A stretch of DNA of 15,409 bases from Campylobacterales bacterium (GTDB taxonomy: Bacteria; Campylobacterota; Campylobacteria; Campylobacterales; QNZT01). The DNA lies in contig WGAE01000221.1 of NCBI GenBank assembly GCA_015489185.1, positions 1 to 15,409 on the forward strand, written 5' to 3'. The position numbers were made by a program, and so were the translations under genes. How positions within the stretch are numbered: the first letter of the stretch is position 1; every line of letters starts with the position of its first letter. Positions 1-7,356 of the stretch are shown one piece after another. A model generated the notes under the pieces. That model was not told where the DNA came from and did not search any database. It saw only the letters and a list, made by a program, of their open reading frames with translations.

Positions 1-23
1 GTCTTTATATTTAGCTGAAATTA

Positions 24-32
24 TGCTATACT
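24..32 (+). promoter_or_regulatory. Extended -10 promoter of the cosR operon
   Basis: TGCTATACT fits an extended -10 (TG, one base, TATACT), about 30 bases before the regulator's ATG. A T-rich run follows, and an AAAGGA ribosome site at 52-57 precedes ATG 63. No convincing -35 is visible, which is usual for Campylobacterota. The start site is expected near base 39. It probably drives the whole five-gene run to 5293, because no other promoter is obvious inside it. Confidence 0.6.
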
Positions 33-62
33 TTTGTCAAATTTTTTTTAGAAAGGAAAATA

Positions 63-734
63 ATGAGAGTCCTCATTGTTGAAGATGAAATCACACTGAA
101 CAAGACATTGGTGGAAGGGTTGCAGGAGTACGGGTATCAAGCCGACAGTTCCGAGAATTTCAAAGATGCCGAGTACTACATAGGAATTCGAAATTACGAT
201 CTGGTTTTGACCGATTGGATGCTTCCTGACGGTGACGGCGTTGATCTTGTGACGATGATCAAGCAGAAAACCCCTCGAACCGCGTGTGTCGTACTCTCGG
301 CGAAAGATGACAAAGAGAGTGAGATCAAGGCGCTGAAAGCGGGAGCGGACGACTATATCAAAAAACCTTTCGATTTTGACATTTTGGTTGCACGTATCGA
401 AGCGAGACTGCGTTTTGGCGGTACAAACGTTATCAAAATCGATGATCTGATCATCGATCCGGATGAAGAGAAAATTACCTATAAAGGTATCGATATCGAA
501 CTGAAAGGAAAACCGTTTGAGGTATTGACCCACCTTGCAAGACACAGCGATCAAATCGTCTCCAAAGAGCAGTTGCTCGATGCGATCTGGGAAGAACCTG
601 AACTGGTAACCCCAAACGTTATCGAAGTTGCGATCAACCAAATCCGACAGAAAATGGACAAACCGCTCAACATTTCTACAATCGAGACGGTACGACGCAG
701 GGGTTATAGATTTTGTTTTCCGAAAAAAGCATAA
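63..734 (+). CDS. cosR: OmpR-family response regulator, HsrA/CosR orthologue with intact phosphoacceptor
   Basis: A 223-residue two-domain transcription factor. The receiver spans about residues 1-115 and has the full phosphorylation set: acidic pair E7/D8, phosphoacceptor D51 in TDWMLPDGDG, switch S79, and K101 in the KKPF motif. The winged-helix DNA-binding domain is at about 125-220. Its stretches KGKPFEVLTHLARH, SKEQLLDAIWEEPE and ETVRRRGYRF closely match what I recall of Helicobacter HsrA (HP1043) and Campylobacter CosR (Cj0355c). Those orthologues are essential orphan regulators of redox and stress genes and lack a normal phosphoacceptor. Here the receiver looks functional and a histidine kinase gene overlaps its 3' end, so phosphorylation control is inferred. 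The ATG at 63 has a good ribosome site five bases upstream. Orthology is confident; target genes are unknown. Confidence 0.93.
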   Translation: MRVLIVEDEITLNKTLVEGLQEYGYQADSSENFKDAEYYIGIRNYDLVLTDWMLPDGDGVDLVTMIKQKTPRTACVVLSAKDDKESEIKALKAGADDYIKKPFDFDILVARIEARLRFGGTNVIKIDDLIIDPDEEKITYKGIDIELKGKPFEVLTHLARHSDQIVSKEQLLDAIWEEPELVTPNVIEVAINQIRQKMDKPLNISTIETVRRRGYRFCFPKKA

Positions 735-2086
735 AACGCAAGTTTCTGATTCAACTGGTCACTGCCTCTGCGGTGCTGATCCTCATCTTTTCGGTGATCT
801 TGTATTATTACATCAAAATACAGGTTTACGATGATGTATCGGCAAACCTGAAAAAAGAGGCTGTCGCATATATTGAAAATACGCGTTCGAAATTGCCGTT
901 TGTTTCCAAAAAGGGTGATATCGGTGGTGCGATTTCCGGAGAGTTCGGTGCCGATAAAATCAGCACGGTTATTCGTATCGATAAAAAGAGCGAGCCATTT
1001 TTCGAACAGTATGAAAAAAACGGTGTGCCGTATATTACAATCTTCTATCCGTATAATAAGGCACGTTCCAGTTTTTTGAAGATAGAGCGGGATATTTCCG
1101 GTACGAAAGCGCTGCTTGACAAGATCAAACATAGTATTATCATCGCCAATCTATTGACGTTTCTGTTGATTTTTGCCTATGCGATGTTCTTGTCAGAGAC
1201 ACTTTTATATCCCGTCAAGTCGATCAATCGGAAGATTGCCCGTTTGAATGAAAATTTTCTGGATAAAATCGATACCGAAACGCTTCCGGACGAATACCGC
1301 TCACTGGGCGAGAGTGTCAATAAACTGATCGACCGTATTCATAACTTTGTCAAGTATCAGAAAGAGTTGTTTATCGGTACGGCACATGAACTGAAAACAC
1401 CGCTTGCCGTTATGAAGACGAAAAATGAAGTCACACTGATCAAAGATCGTGATGTCGAAACCTATAAAGAGACATTGCGGGTAAACAATAAAACGATTGA
1501 TGAAATGAATGCGATGATCGGTTCGATTCTCGATATCGGGCGACAGGAGGGAGCACAGTTTGATAAACCGGTTGAGGTCGATCTGGTACAGTTTATTAAA
1601 GATAAGGCGAAGGATTTTGAACTGATTGCCAGAAACAAAAAAAAGACGATCAAAGTCGATCTGGAACCGGATCAATACTGTATTATCACGCAGCCTTCGC
1701 TGCTGACGCATATTTTGCAAAATTTTGTACAAAACGCATTGAAATTTACGCCGGAAGGCGGTACCGTCACGATCAAGACACGTCTAATCGGTGACGATTT
1801 CAAAATCGAGGTTATCGATGAGGGTCCCGGAATCGATGAAAGCGTGGATCTGTTTGCTCCCTTCAAAAGGCTCGGCAACAAAAGCGGTGCCGGGCTCGGA
1901 CTTTTCCTCGCCAAAGGAGCTGCCGATGCGATTGGAGCAAAGCTTGATCTTAAAAACCGAAAAGATGGCAAGTCGGGTGCCGTTGCCACCGCGATTATCA
2001 GCTCTAAAAATTATTGTCCGATGGGTGAATCCCCCGAAAATAAAAGACGTGGACTCTTCGGTGTCCTCAAAAGAGATTATTCGTAG
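713..2086 (+). CDS. Membrane sensor histidine kinase, likely partner of the CosR-type regulator
   Basis: A 457-residue inner-membrane sensor kinase. TM1 is at about residues 11-33, a short periplasmic sensor of about 105 residues follows, and TM2 is at about 141-161. A HAMP-like linker begins at P167. The dimerisation helix carries the phospho-accepting H225 in GTAHELKTPLAVM. The ATPase domain shows the N box (N341 in NFVQNALKF), G1 (DEGPGID, 369-375) and G2 (GAGLGLF, 392-398). A basic tail of about 27 residues follows the ATPase fold. The start is TTG at 713, supported by CAGGGG at 698-703 and by the need for TM1; it overlaps the regulator by 22 bases, implying coupled translation. The signal sensed is unknown, because the periplasmic part matches no sensor I recognise. 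Confidence 0.9.
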   Translation: MFSEKSIKRKFLIQLVTASAVLILIFSVILYYYIKIQVYDDVSANLKKEAVAYIENTRSKLPFVSKKGDIGGAISGEFGADKISTVIRIDKKSEPFFEQYEKNGVPYITIFYPYNKARSSFLKIERDISGTKALLDKIKHSIIIANLLTFLLIFAYAMFLSETLLYPVKSINRKIARLNENFLDKIDTETLPDEYRSLGESVNKLIDRIHNFVKYQKELFIGTAHELKTPLAVMKTKNEVTLIKDRDVETYKETLRVNNKTIDEMNAMIGSILDIGRQEGAQFDKPVEVDLVQFIKDKAKDFELIARNKKKTIKVDLEPDQYCIITQPSLLTHILQNFVQNALKFTPEGGTVTIKTRLIGDDFKIEVIDEGPGIDESVDLFAPFKRLGNKSGAGLGLFLAKGAADAIGAKLDLKNRKDGKSGAVATAIISSKNYCPMGESPENKRRGLFGVLKRDYS

Positions 2087-2088
2087 CG

Positions 2089-2340
2089 ATGGCGCTGAAA
2101 ATCATTGAAGAGTGCATCGCATGCGATGCGTGTGTAGAAGCGTGTCCCAGCGGTGCGATCTCCTGTGCGGATCCTATCTATATTATCGATGTCGGATTAT
2201 GCACGGAGTGTGTCGGTTACAAAGAGGATGCCAAACCTTCGTGTATGCCTGTTTGTCCGGTAGAGGCGATTGTATATGATGAAGCGCATCGCGAAACCTC
2301 TGAACAACTTCTCGAAAAATATAAAAGAAACAATTCCTGA
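2089..2340 (+). CDS. fdxB: Small 2[4Fe-4S] ferredoxin, YfhL/Alvin type
   Basis: An 83-residue soluble electron carrier. The first cluster ligands are C9, C12, C15 and C19 (CxxCxxCxxxCP). The second set is C38, C41, C52 and C56, with a 10-residue insertion between C41 and C52 before CxxxCP. That insertion and the short helical tail are typical of the YfhL/Alvin group, which has low-potential clusters. It starts 2 bases after the kinase stop and ends by overlapping the phosphatase start (TGATG). From memory, Campylobacter jejuni has the same cosR-ferredoxin-Ppx order (Cj0355c to Cj0353c), which suggests an old functional link. The redox partner is not shown. The symbol is borrowed from that Campylobacter gene. 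Confidence 0.88.
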   Translation: MALKIIEECIACDACVEACPSGAISCADPIYIIDVGLCTECVGYKEDAKPSCMPVCPVEAIVYDEAHRETSEQLLEKYKRNNS

Positions 2341-3815
2341 TGGCTAAACGAACGACAATTATCGATATCGGCTCCAACTCTATGACGCTTGTGATCTATG
2401 AAAAGAGTTCACGATTTGCGTTTCATTTGATCGAAAAAGTACGAAGCAGTGTACGTATCGGTGAAAATGCCTATCTGGACGACGGTGCATTGACACATGA
2501 AGCGATGGATCGTGCATTTTATACGTTGCAGGATTTCATACAGATTGCCAAAAGTTATAAATCCCGTAAAATTTTATGTGTCGCGACAAGTGCACTGCGT
2601 GACGCACCCAATCGAAGGCTATTTCTAACCCGTGTTCGCAATGAACTCAATCTCAACATCAAAGTGATCGACGGAAAACATGAGGCATATTTCGGTGCTT
2701 TGGCGGCGCTCAATCTGTTGCCGGAGTTTCATGAAGCGACGACTGTTGATATTGGCGGGGGTTCGACGGAACTTGCCAAAATCAAAAACGGCAAGATTGT
2801 CGATACCCTCTCTCTTAATCTGGGTACGGTACGCCTGAAAGAGCTTTTTTTCGATCGAAAAAAAGGGTTCAAAGAGGCGTCGGCTTATGTCAAAGAGGCG
2901 CTGAAGGAGATACCCGAACATTTTCGTTCCGATAAGATCATTGGTATCGGTGGAACGATACGTGCACTCTCCAAGGCGATCATGAGACTTGAAAAATATC
3001 CTCTTGATACGTTGCACGCTTTTACCTATCCGTATGAAAAGCATACAAAACTGATCAAAAAGATCGCACGTTCAGGTGTGCTGGAGCTAAAAGATTTTCC
3101 CATATCCTCCAGCCGTTACGATACGATACGTGAGGGAAGTACGATCTTTTATCAGTTGAATAAATTTCTCAAACCAGAATATGTCATGACGAGTAAAGCG
3201 GGTGTACGTGAAGGTGTCTATCTGCACGATATCCTGCGCAACGCTAACCACCGTTTTCCCCACAACTTTAACGTCAGTGTTAAAAGTCTGCTCGATCGTT
3301 TTGCACTTCTGCCAAGACACTGCACCCATTCACAGCGGGTTGCCAAATCGATTTATGATGCACTTTATAAGACGTTTGATTCGGATAAACAGTATCGCAG
3401 GGCATTGTCGATTTCTGCGAAGCTGTTGCTGATTTTCAACCGCTTCAATATCTACTCCAACAGTGACTACAGCTTTTTTTATCTGCTGGAGAATTTGAAT
3501 TTTCAGTTCTCTCATGAAGAGAAGCTGTTGATTGCCGTGTTACTTCGCTTTTCACAAACGGGTAAAGTAAATAACGGTATTTATAGAACCTATAAGCCCT
3601 TGTTGCCCGATTTGCAAACGTTACGCTGGTTAACGTTTATTTTGACGTTGACGGAGGCGATCGTGCGCAACAAGACCCTTACACCCGTGCAAGCGAGCTA
3701 TGATACCAAAGTATTGCAAATCTGCAGTACTGAAGAGTTGTTTCTCGCCAAAGAGGTGATCAAAAAGATCAAAAAACCGGATACTTTTGCCGTCAAGGTG
3801 GAGAAGTGTTCATGA
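2340..3815 (+). CDS. ppx: Ppx/GppA-family phosphatase (exopolyphosphatase or pppGpp phosphohydrolase)
   Basis: A 491-residue cytoplasmic enzyme of the ASKHA fold. Ppx/GppA members hydrolyse polyphosphate ends or convert pppGpp to ppGpp, and the sequence does not decide between these. Phosphate-binding loops are IDIGSNS (8-14) and DIGGGSTE (137-144). E115 in GKHEAYFG is the expected catalytic glutamate, and GIGGT near residue 203 closes the site. The C-terminal part (about 310-491) is the helical HD-like domain, seen in HCTHSQRVAKSIYDAL. The canonical His-rich segment is degenerate here (LLLIFNRFNIYSNSDYSFFYL), so metal-dependent activity in that domain is unlikely. ATG 2340 overlaps the ferredoxin stop (TGATG) with no clear ribosome site, so it is probably translated by coupling. 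Confidence 0.88.
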   Translation: MAKRTTIIDIGSNSMTLVIYEKSSRFAFHLIEKVRSSVRIGENAYLDDGALTHEAMDRAFYTLQDFIQIAKSYKSRKILCVATSALRDAPNRRLFLTRVRNELNLNIKVIDGKHEAYFGALAALNLLPEFHEATTVDIGGGSTELAKIKNGKIVDTLSLNLGTVRLKELFFDRKKGFKEASAYVKEALKEIPEHFRSDKIIGIGGTIRALSKAIMRLEKYPLDTLHAFTYPYEKHTKLIKKIARSGVLELKDFPISSSRYDTIREGSTIFYQLNKFLKPEYVMTSKAGVREGVYLHDILRNANHRFPHNFNVSVKSLLDRFALLPRHCTHSQRVAKSIYDALYKTFDSDKQYRRALSISAKLLLIFNRFNIYSNSDYSFFYLLENLNFQFSHEEKLLIAVLLRFSQTGKVNNGIYRTYKPLLPDLQTLRWLTFILTLTEAIVRNKTLTPVQASYDTKVLQICSTEELFLAKEVIKKIKKPDTFAVKVEKCS

Positions 3816-5293
3816 AGCGTGAAATAGTGCGTCTGTTACTGCTGTTTCTCTTTGAAACAGTAACACTATTTGCGATGGAAACGGGTGTTCAGAAGTGTAT
3901 GTTGCCTGTTGATACGCAAGATGAGCAAATCAAAGAGGCGATCGTTAAAATTTACACGGTGGTCAAATCACCTGACTTTACGAGACCATGGAACAGTTCG
4001 ATGTATCAGATTACCGGTTCAGGTGCGGTAATTGCGGGCAATCGTATACTTACAAACGCACACGTTATTGCCAACAGTACCTTTATTGAAGTACGCCGTT
4101 ACGGAGAGACAAAGCGTTATGAGGCAAAAGTACTTAGTGTTTCACACCAGGCGGATTTGGCGCTGATAACCGTGGAAGACAAAAAATTTTTCAAAGGGAT
4201 TAAGCCGCTTCCGTTGGGTGATTTACCGAAAATAGAACAGCAAATCGCCGTCTTCGGATATCCGACAGGAGGTAATACGCTGAGTATTACACAGGGGATT
4301 GTTTCACGTATTGAGCACCATCGATATGTGCACAGTAACGAATCGTTTCTGGCAATTCAGGTTGATGCCGCGATCAATCCCGGTAACAGTGGTGGACCCG
4401 CGGTCAGTGACGGGAAAATTGTCGGGGTGGTAATGCAAAACCGAAGCCGTGCGCAAAACATTGGTTACCTTGTTCCTCCGATGATCATCCGACACTTTCT
4501 AAAAGATATCGAAGATGGACATTACGACGGTTTTCCGCATACCGGTTTGACGACGGAGAAGCTGGAAAATCCGACACTGCGTAAAGTTTACGGTCTGGAT
4601 GAAAACACGACGGGAGAACTGGTTGTCGGCTGGGTTTACAATTCGACGGCAAACGGTCGTTTCCAAAAGGGCGATATAATTACGGCGGTAGATGGACATC
4701 AAATTGAAAATGATGGAACCGTCGAGTTCCGTTATCATGAATATACGCCGTATAAACACTTTATCGATCTGCATCAGATGGGAGAATCGGTTGTTTTTGA
4801 TGTCATACGCAACGGTAAAAAGATCAAAGTCTCCCTGCCGCTCAAACATCGTGTTGACGATATGTTGCTGGTTAAGACAAAGCGATACGATACGATGCCC
4901 ACCTATTTCATCTACGGGGGCTATGTCTTTACAAAGCTGACGGCGAATCTGCTGGCATCTTACGGTAGCGGGGCACTGGAACTGCGCTACCTTGCAACAC
5001 AGTATCCGACTAAAGAGCGTAAAGAGGTCGTATTATTGCTGACGGTTCTGGCCTCTGGTCTGAGTGTCGGGAACTATGGGATACGCAGATGGGTGATCGA
5101 AAAAGTGAACGGTCAAACGTTTCCCGATTTTAAAACCTTTTACGATCTGATGATGCACGCCAAAGGTGAAATCACGATACTTGAAGATAAAGAGGGGATC
5201 AAACTGGCGATTGATAACGCACTTGCAAAAAAGATGGGAGAAGAGATACTCAAACGCTACGCGATCAACAAATGGAAATCGGACGATCTTTAA
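3812..5293 (+). CDS. Exported Deg/HtrA-family serine protease, Deg9-like, with PDZ domains
   Basis: A 493-residue trypsin-fold protease for envelope protein quality control (inferred). The N-terminus is a hydrophobic signal or anchor (residues 7-21). The triad is H84 (TNAHVIA), D115 (ADLALI) and S193 (NPGNSGGP). A PDZ domain covers about 245-345. The C-terminal 150 residues, including YLATQYPTKERKEVV and GLSVGNYGI, resemble the last domain of plant DEG9/DEG10-type proteases rather than E. coli DegP. ATG 3812 was chosen over GTG 3806 because it has AAGGTGGAG nine bases upstream and makes an ATGA overlap with the phosphatase stop. Its stop overlaps the convergent MnmC-like gene. Protease family is certain; the Deg9 subgroup rests on remembered motif similarity. 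Confidence 0.9.
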   Translation: MKREIVRLLLLFLFETVTLFAMETGVQKCMLPVDTQDEQIKEAIVKIYTVVKSPDFTRPWNSSMYQITGSGAVIAGNRILTNAHVIANSTFIEVRRYGETKRYEAKVLSVSHQADLALITVEDKKFFKGIKPLPLGDLPKIEQQIAVFGYPTGGNTLSITQGIVSRIEHHRYVHSNESFLAIQVDAAINPGNSGGPAVSDGKIVGVVMQNRSRAQNIGYLVPPMIIRHFLKDIEDGHYDGFPHTGLTTEKLENPTLRKVYGLDENTTGELVVGWVYNSTANGRFQKGDIITAVDGHQIENDGTVEFRYHEYTPYKHFIDLHQMGESVVFDVIRNGKKIKVSLPLKHRVDDMLLVKTKRYDTMPTYFIYGGYVFTKLTANLLASYGSGALELRYLATQYPTKERKEVVLLLTVLASGLSVGNYGIRRWVIEKVNGQTFPDFKTFYDLMMHAKGEITILEDKEGIKLAIDNALAKKMGEEILKRYAINKWKSDDL

Positions 5294-6375
5294 CGTGATT
5301 GTTGACGTGCCCACTTCATGAAGCGGGTTGCGGGTAACAAGGGGTGGGGGATTGCTTTTTGTTTCAGGATGTGACTACGAAGCAATCTGGCGTTCCAGGG
5401 TGCAAAAACAAAGCCTCTCGATCCCAGTGCGGTATGGAGATAGAGCCCTTTGAAGTAACGGTATTTTTCGTGCGGTACTTTTGCACCGGTACGGATATAC
5501 GGGTATACCTCCAGGGTTGCGCGGGCATCCACCGCTTCACCAACAATTGGAAAATAATCAAACGTAAATCTGCGATAACCTAAGTAATGACGTAAAATTT
5601 TCAGATTTTGCATCGGATAAAATATTTGTGCACGTTCGACCAGACAGTAACGATCCCCTTTTGCCGCTTCATGAAGATCAATTTTCTCTCTGATATGTGT
5701 CGCACCGAGAATGACACGATTTTCGTTAAACAGTGAGAGTGATACCTCTTTGTGTATGTTGTGCGAAAGTTGTCTGTCATCGTCGAAACGGATATCGTAC
5801 CGATAACCGCCGATACGTTTGGTGCGCAGGTAGGGAAGAGGTAGCGGTTCGTCGTCTGTACCTGTCGCAAGGACCAGATATTTTGCGTCGTAAAGATTGT
5901 CTACGATCCAGCGATCATTTTGAAAAGTGAGTGTGCGGGTGTGATGTTTACGGAGTTTGATCCTTTTGTGTGCCAGCAATGCACGGCAGAGTCTGTCAGG
6001 TGCAATGATACCTGCATCGGGAAAGAAATATCCGTTTTGACGCTTTTCCCAGGGGAAGTCGATGTAAGGTTCGTAACTTTCCAGCCGTTTACGGTCCACA
6101 TCATCCAGCGGCAGTTTCAGCAATCCCCCTTTTTGCAGCAGTGACGGGAAATGCTTTGCATAAAAAGCGAGACTGTAAGCAAGCGCGGTGTTCAGATACG
6201 TTTTATAAGCGGAGGGTTTGGAGATTTTGGGTGAGAGGAAGGCTCCTGCGGCGGCAGATCCTCCGCCGCAAACCTCTTTAGATTCAAGTACCAGAACATC
6301 AAGTCCCGCCTCTGCAAGTTCAAATGCGGTGGCGGCACCGGCAATTCCGGCACCGATGACGATGCACGTTTTCAA
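5290..6375 (-). CDS. FAD-dependent oxidoreductase resembling the MnmC C-terminal (tRNA wobble) domain
   Basis: A 361-residue DAO-fold flavoenzyme. The FAD-binding GAGIAG (8-13) opens the protein and E31 ends the second strand. Later motifs match the oxidase half of MnmC: GYFFPDAGIIAPDRLC (115-130), LGATHIRE, TFDYFPIVGE (271-280) and the ALGSRGFVFAPW signature (316-327), then a tail of the form PLLPATRFMKWAR. In E. coli that domain removes carboxymethyl from cmnm5(s2)U34 in tRNA and is fused to a methyltransferase; here the oxidase stands alone. The start is TTG at 6375-6373, inside a TTGA overlap with the globin stop; no upstream start keeps the dinucleotide fold intact. A different amine oxidase of the same fold remains possible. 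It is the last gene of a three-gene minus-strand run. Confidence 0.8.
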   Translation of the reverse strand: MKTCIVIGAGIAGAATAFELAEAGLDVLVLESKEVCGGGSAAAGAFLSPKISKPSAYKTYLNTALAYSLAFYAKHFPSLLQKGGLLKLPLDDVDRKRLESYEPYIDFPWEKRQNGYFFPDAGIIAPDRLCRALLAHKRIKLRKHHTRTLTFQNDRWIVDNLYDAKYLVLATGTDDEPLPLPYLRTKRIGGYRYDIRFDDDRQLSHNIHKEVSLSLFNENRVILGATHIREKIDLHEAAKGDRYCLVERAQIFYPMQNLKILRHYLGYRRFTFDYFPIVGEAVDARATLEVYPYIRTGAKVPHEKYRYFKGLYLHTALGSRGFVFAPWNARLLRSHILKQKAIPHPLLPATRFMKWARQQSR

Positions 6376-6842
6376 AAGTAGGGATTGGGTCTTTTGTCGG
6401 GAAAGTGGTTGACCGTCAGTTTGGAAAAAGCTTCGACATAGTTCCAGAAATCCTCTTTGAGATCTTCGTCCATATCGAAATTTTCCAGCGCTTCACGCAT
6501 ACACCCGAGCCACTCTACGCGCGCTTTTTCGGAGATTGAAAAGTCATCGTGTACGTGGATCATGTAGTCGTTGAGATCCTGGCCGCCGCTCTCTTCCTCA
6601 TAGACCTTCGGACCGCCGCACCGCTGGATGAAAAATTTGGTGTTTTTCTCCTTGACTTTATCAAACTCTGCCCGGTCTTGCGGGAAAAAGTTTGCGATAT
6701 CGCTTTCGTAGATCAGGTCATAGAAACTGTACATCAGTTTACGCATACCCTCTTCGCCTCCGACTGCTTCGTAAAATTCGGGGCTTGGATTTTTGAAGGT
6801 GACTTTTTCACCCGGTTTGACAGGGGTAATTTTAAAACGCAT
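6372..6842 (-). CDS. Group II-type truncated haemoglobin
   Basis: A 156-residue 2-on-2 globin, soluble and haem-binding, probably for O2 or NO chemistry (role inferred from the family). Visible landmarks are the paired Gly of YEAVGG (residues 24-29), B10 tyrosine Y41 in SFYDL, the GGPKVY segment (76-81) typical of group II, proximal H98 in HVHDDFSIS, and G8 tryptophan W111 in EWLGCM. A 23-residue N-terminal extension and about 20 extra C-terminal residues make it longer than most truncated globins. The ribosome site AAAGGAAA lies just before ATG 6842. It sits between a small exported protein (52 bases upstream) and the MnmC-like gene, which it overlaps by 4 bases. Campylobacter's known truncated globin, Ctb, is group III, so this is a different type. 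Confidence 0.88.
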   Translation of the reverse strand: MRFKITPVKPGEKVTFKNPSPEFYEAVGGEEGMRKLMYSFYDLIYESDIANFFPQDRAEFDKVKEKNTKFFIQRCGGPKVYEEESGGQDLNDYMIHVHDDFSISEKARVEWLGCMREALENFDMDEDLKEDFWNYVEAFSKLTVNHFPDKRPNPYF

Positions 6843-6894
6843 CGGTTTCCTTTATCCAGCGATTTCATGAATGAAAAATTCTACCGAAACTATT

Positions 6895-7212
6895 TTAAAA
6901 CTTATATCTGATGCCGAGTTTACTTATTTTTGCCGGTTTGAAATAGATCGAGAACTTTTCAGATGTATCGAACATTTTGACCGGAACGATATCGTTGTCG
7001 AACGATTCAAGCAAATGAGATACAAAACGTTGCACGGAAGACTTTTCACGTTTTTGTATCGTGGTGGGTTGTGCGACATGTTGTGCCATTGAAGGGATGG
7101 AACGTTGCTGGCGATGATAACTTTCAAAGTCGAAAGCGAAGAGTTTGTGTAAAAAGAGAAAAGAGCTGCAAAAGAGATAGGCGAAAAATGTTTTTTTTAC
7201 GGGAAAAGGCAT
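6895..7212 (-). CDS. Small exported protein of unknown function
   Basis: A 105-residue protein I do not recognise. It starts with a clear signal peptide: basic KK at 6-7, then a hydrophobic run to about residue 26, with likely cleavage after LFA. The mature part (about 79 residues) is basic and rich in S, Q and K, has no cysteine, and ends in a strand-like SIYFKPAKISKLGIRYKF with an aromatic last residue. AGGAG lies 6 bases before ATG 7212, which is strong evidence that it is translated. It is the first gene of the unit that continues with the truncated globin and the MnmC-like enzyme. The C-terminal Phe recalls outer-membrane insertion signals, but the chain is very short for a barrel. Confidence 0.62.
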   Translation of the reverse strand: MPFPVKKTFFAYLFCSSFLFLHKLFAFDFESYHRQQRSIPSMAQHVAQPTTIQKREKSSVQRFVSHLLESFDNDIVPVKMFDTSEKFSIYFKPAKISKLGIRYKF

Positions 7213-7262
7213 TTGACACTCCTGAACTTACTTTTACCTACATCGACATAAGTAAATAAAAC

Positions 7263-7275
7263 TTTACAGTGTAAA
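7263..7275. promoter_or_regulatory. Perfect palindrome TTTACA-G-TGTAAA, candidate operator
   Basis: A 13-base perfect inverted repeat in the 144-base divergent space between the small exported protein (start 7212) and the molybdenum enzyme (start 7357). It lies about 42 bases upstream of the extended -10 at 7317-7325, a plausible activator or repressor position for either direction. It differs from the TTAAC-N4-GTTAA sites I recall for Campylobacter NssR. A less perfect pair, TTACTT (7228-7233) and AAGTAA (7250-7255), lies nearby. The binding protein is unknown. Confidence 0.4.
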
Positions 7276-7316
7276 ATAAAAAAAGCTTTTTCAGACGATT
7301 TGATTGCAGGAAGGTG

Positions 7317-7325
7317 TGATATAAT
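7317..7325 (+). promoter_or_regulatory. Extended -10 promoter of the molybdopterin oxidoreductase gene
   Basis: TGATATAAT is a perfect TG-n-TATAAT extended -10, giving a predicted start near 7332 and a leader of about 25 bases. AGGGTGG at 7345-7351 is the ribosome site before ATG 7357. The same nine bases occur in the YceI promoter at 12566-12558. This promoter argues against the upstream TTG at 7300 as the translation start. Confidence 0.65.
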
Positions 7326-7356
7326 TATTTTTGATCAAACATATAGGGTGGAAAAG

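Noticed and set aside
48..641. Long minus-strand open frame of 197 codons
   Set aside because: It lies wholly opposite the strongly supported response-regulator gene, has no recognisable domain, and has a composition (F, I, R, D rich) typical of an antisense shadow.
6549..6911. Plus-strand open frame opposite the globin gene
   Set aside because: The globin reading on the other strand shows full family motifs; this one has none.
7228..7255. TTACTT/AAGTAA inverted repeat as a separate operator
   Set aside because: Six-base arms with a 16-base gap in AT-rich DNA are easily coincidental, so it was only mentioned beside the perfect palindrome.
7300..7356. Upstream TTG start for the molybdenum enzyme (19 extra residues)
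   Set aside because: It lies upstream of the -10 at 7317-7325, and ATG 7357 has AGGG at 8 bases and places the CPLDC cluster motif at the usual distance.
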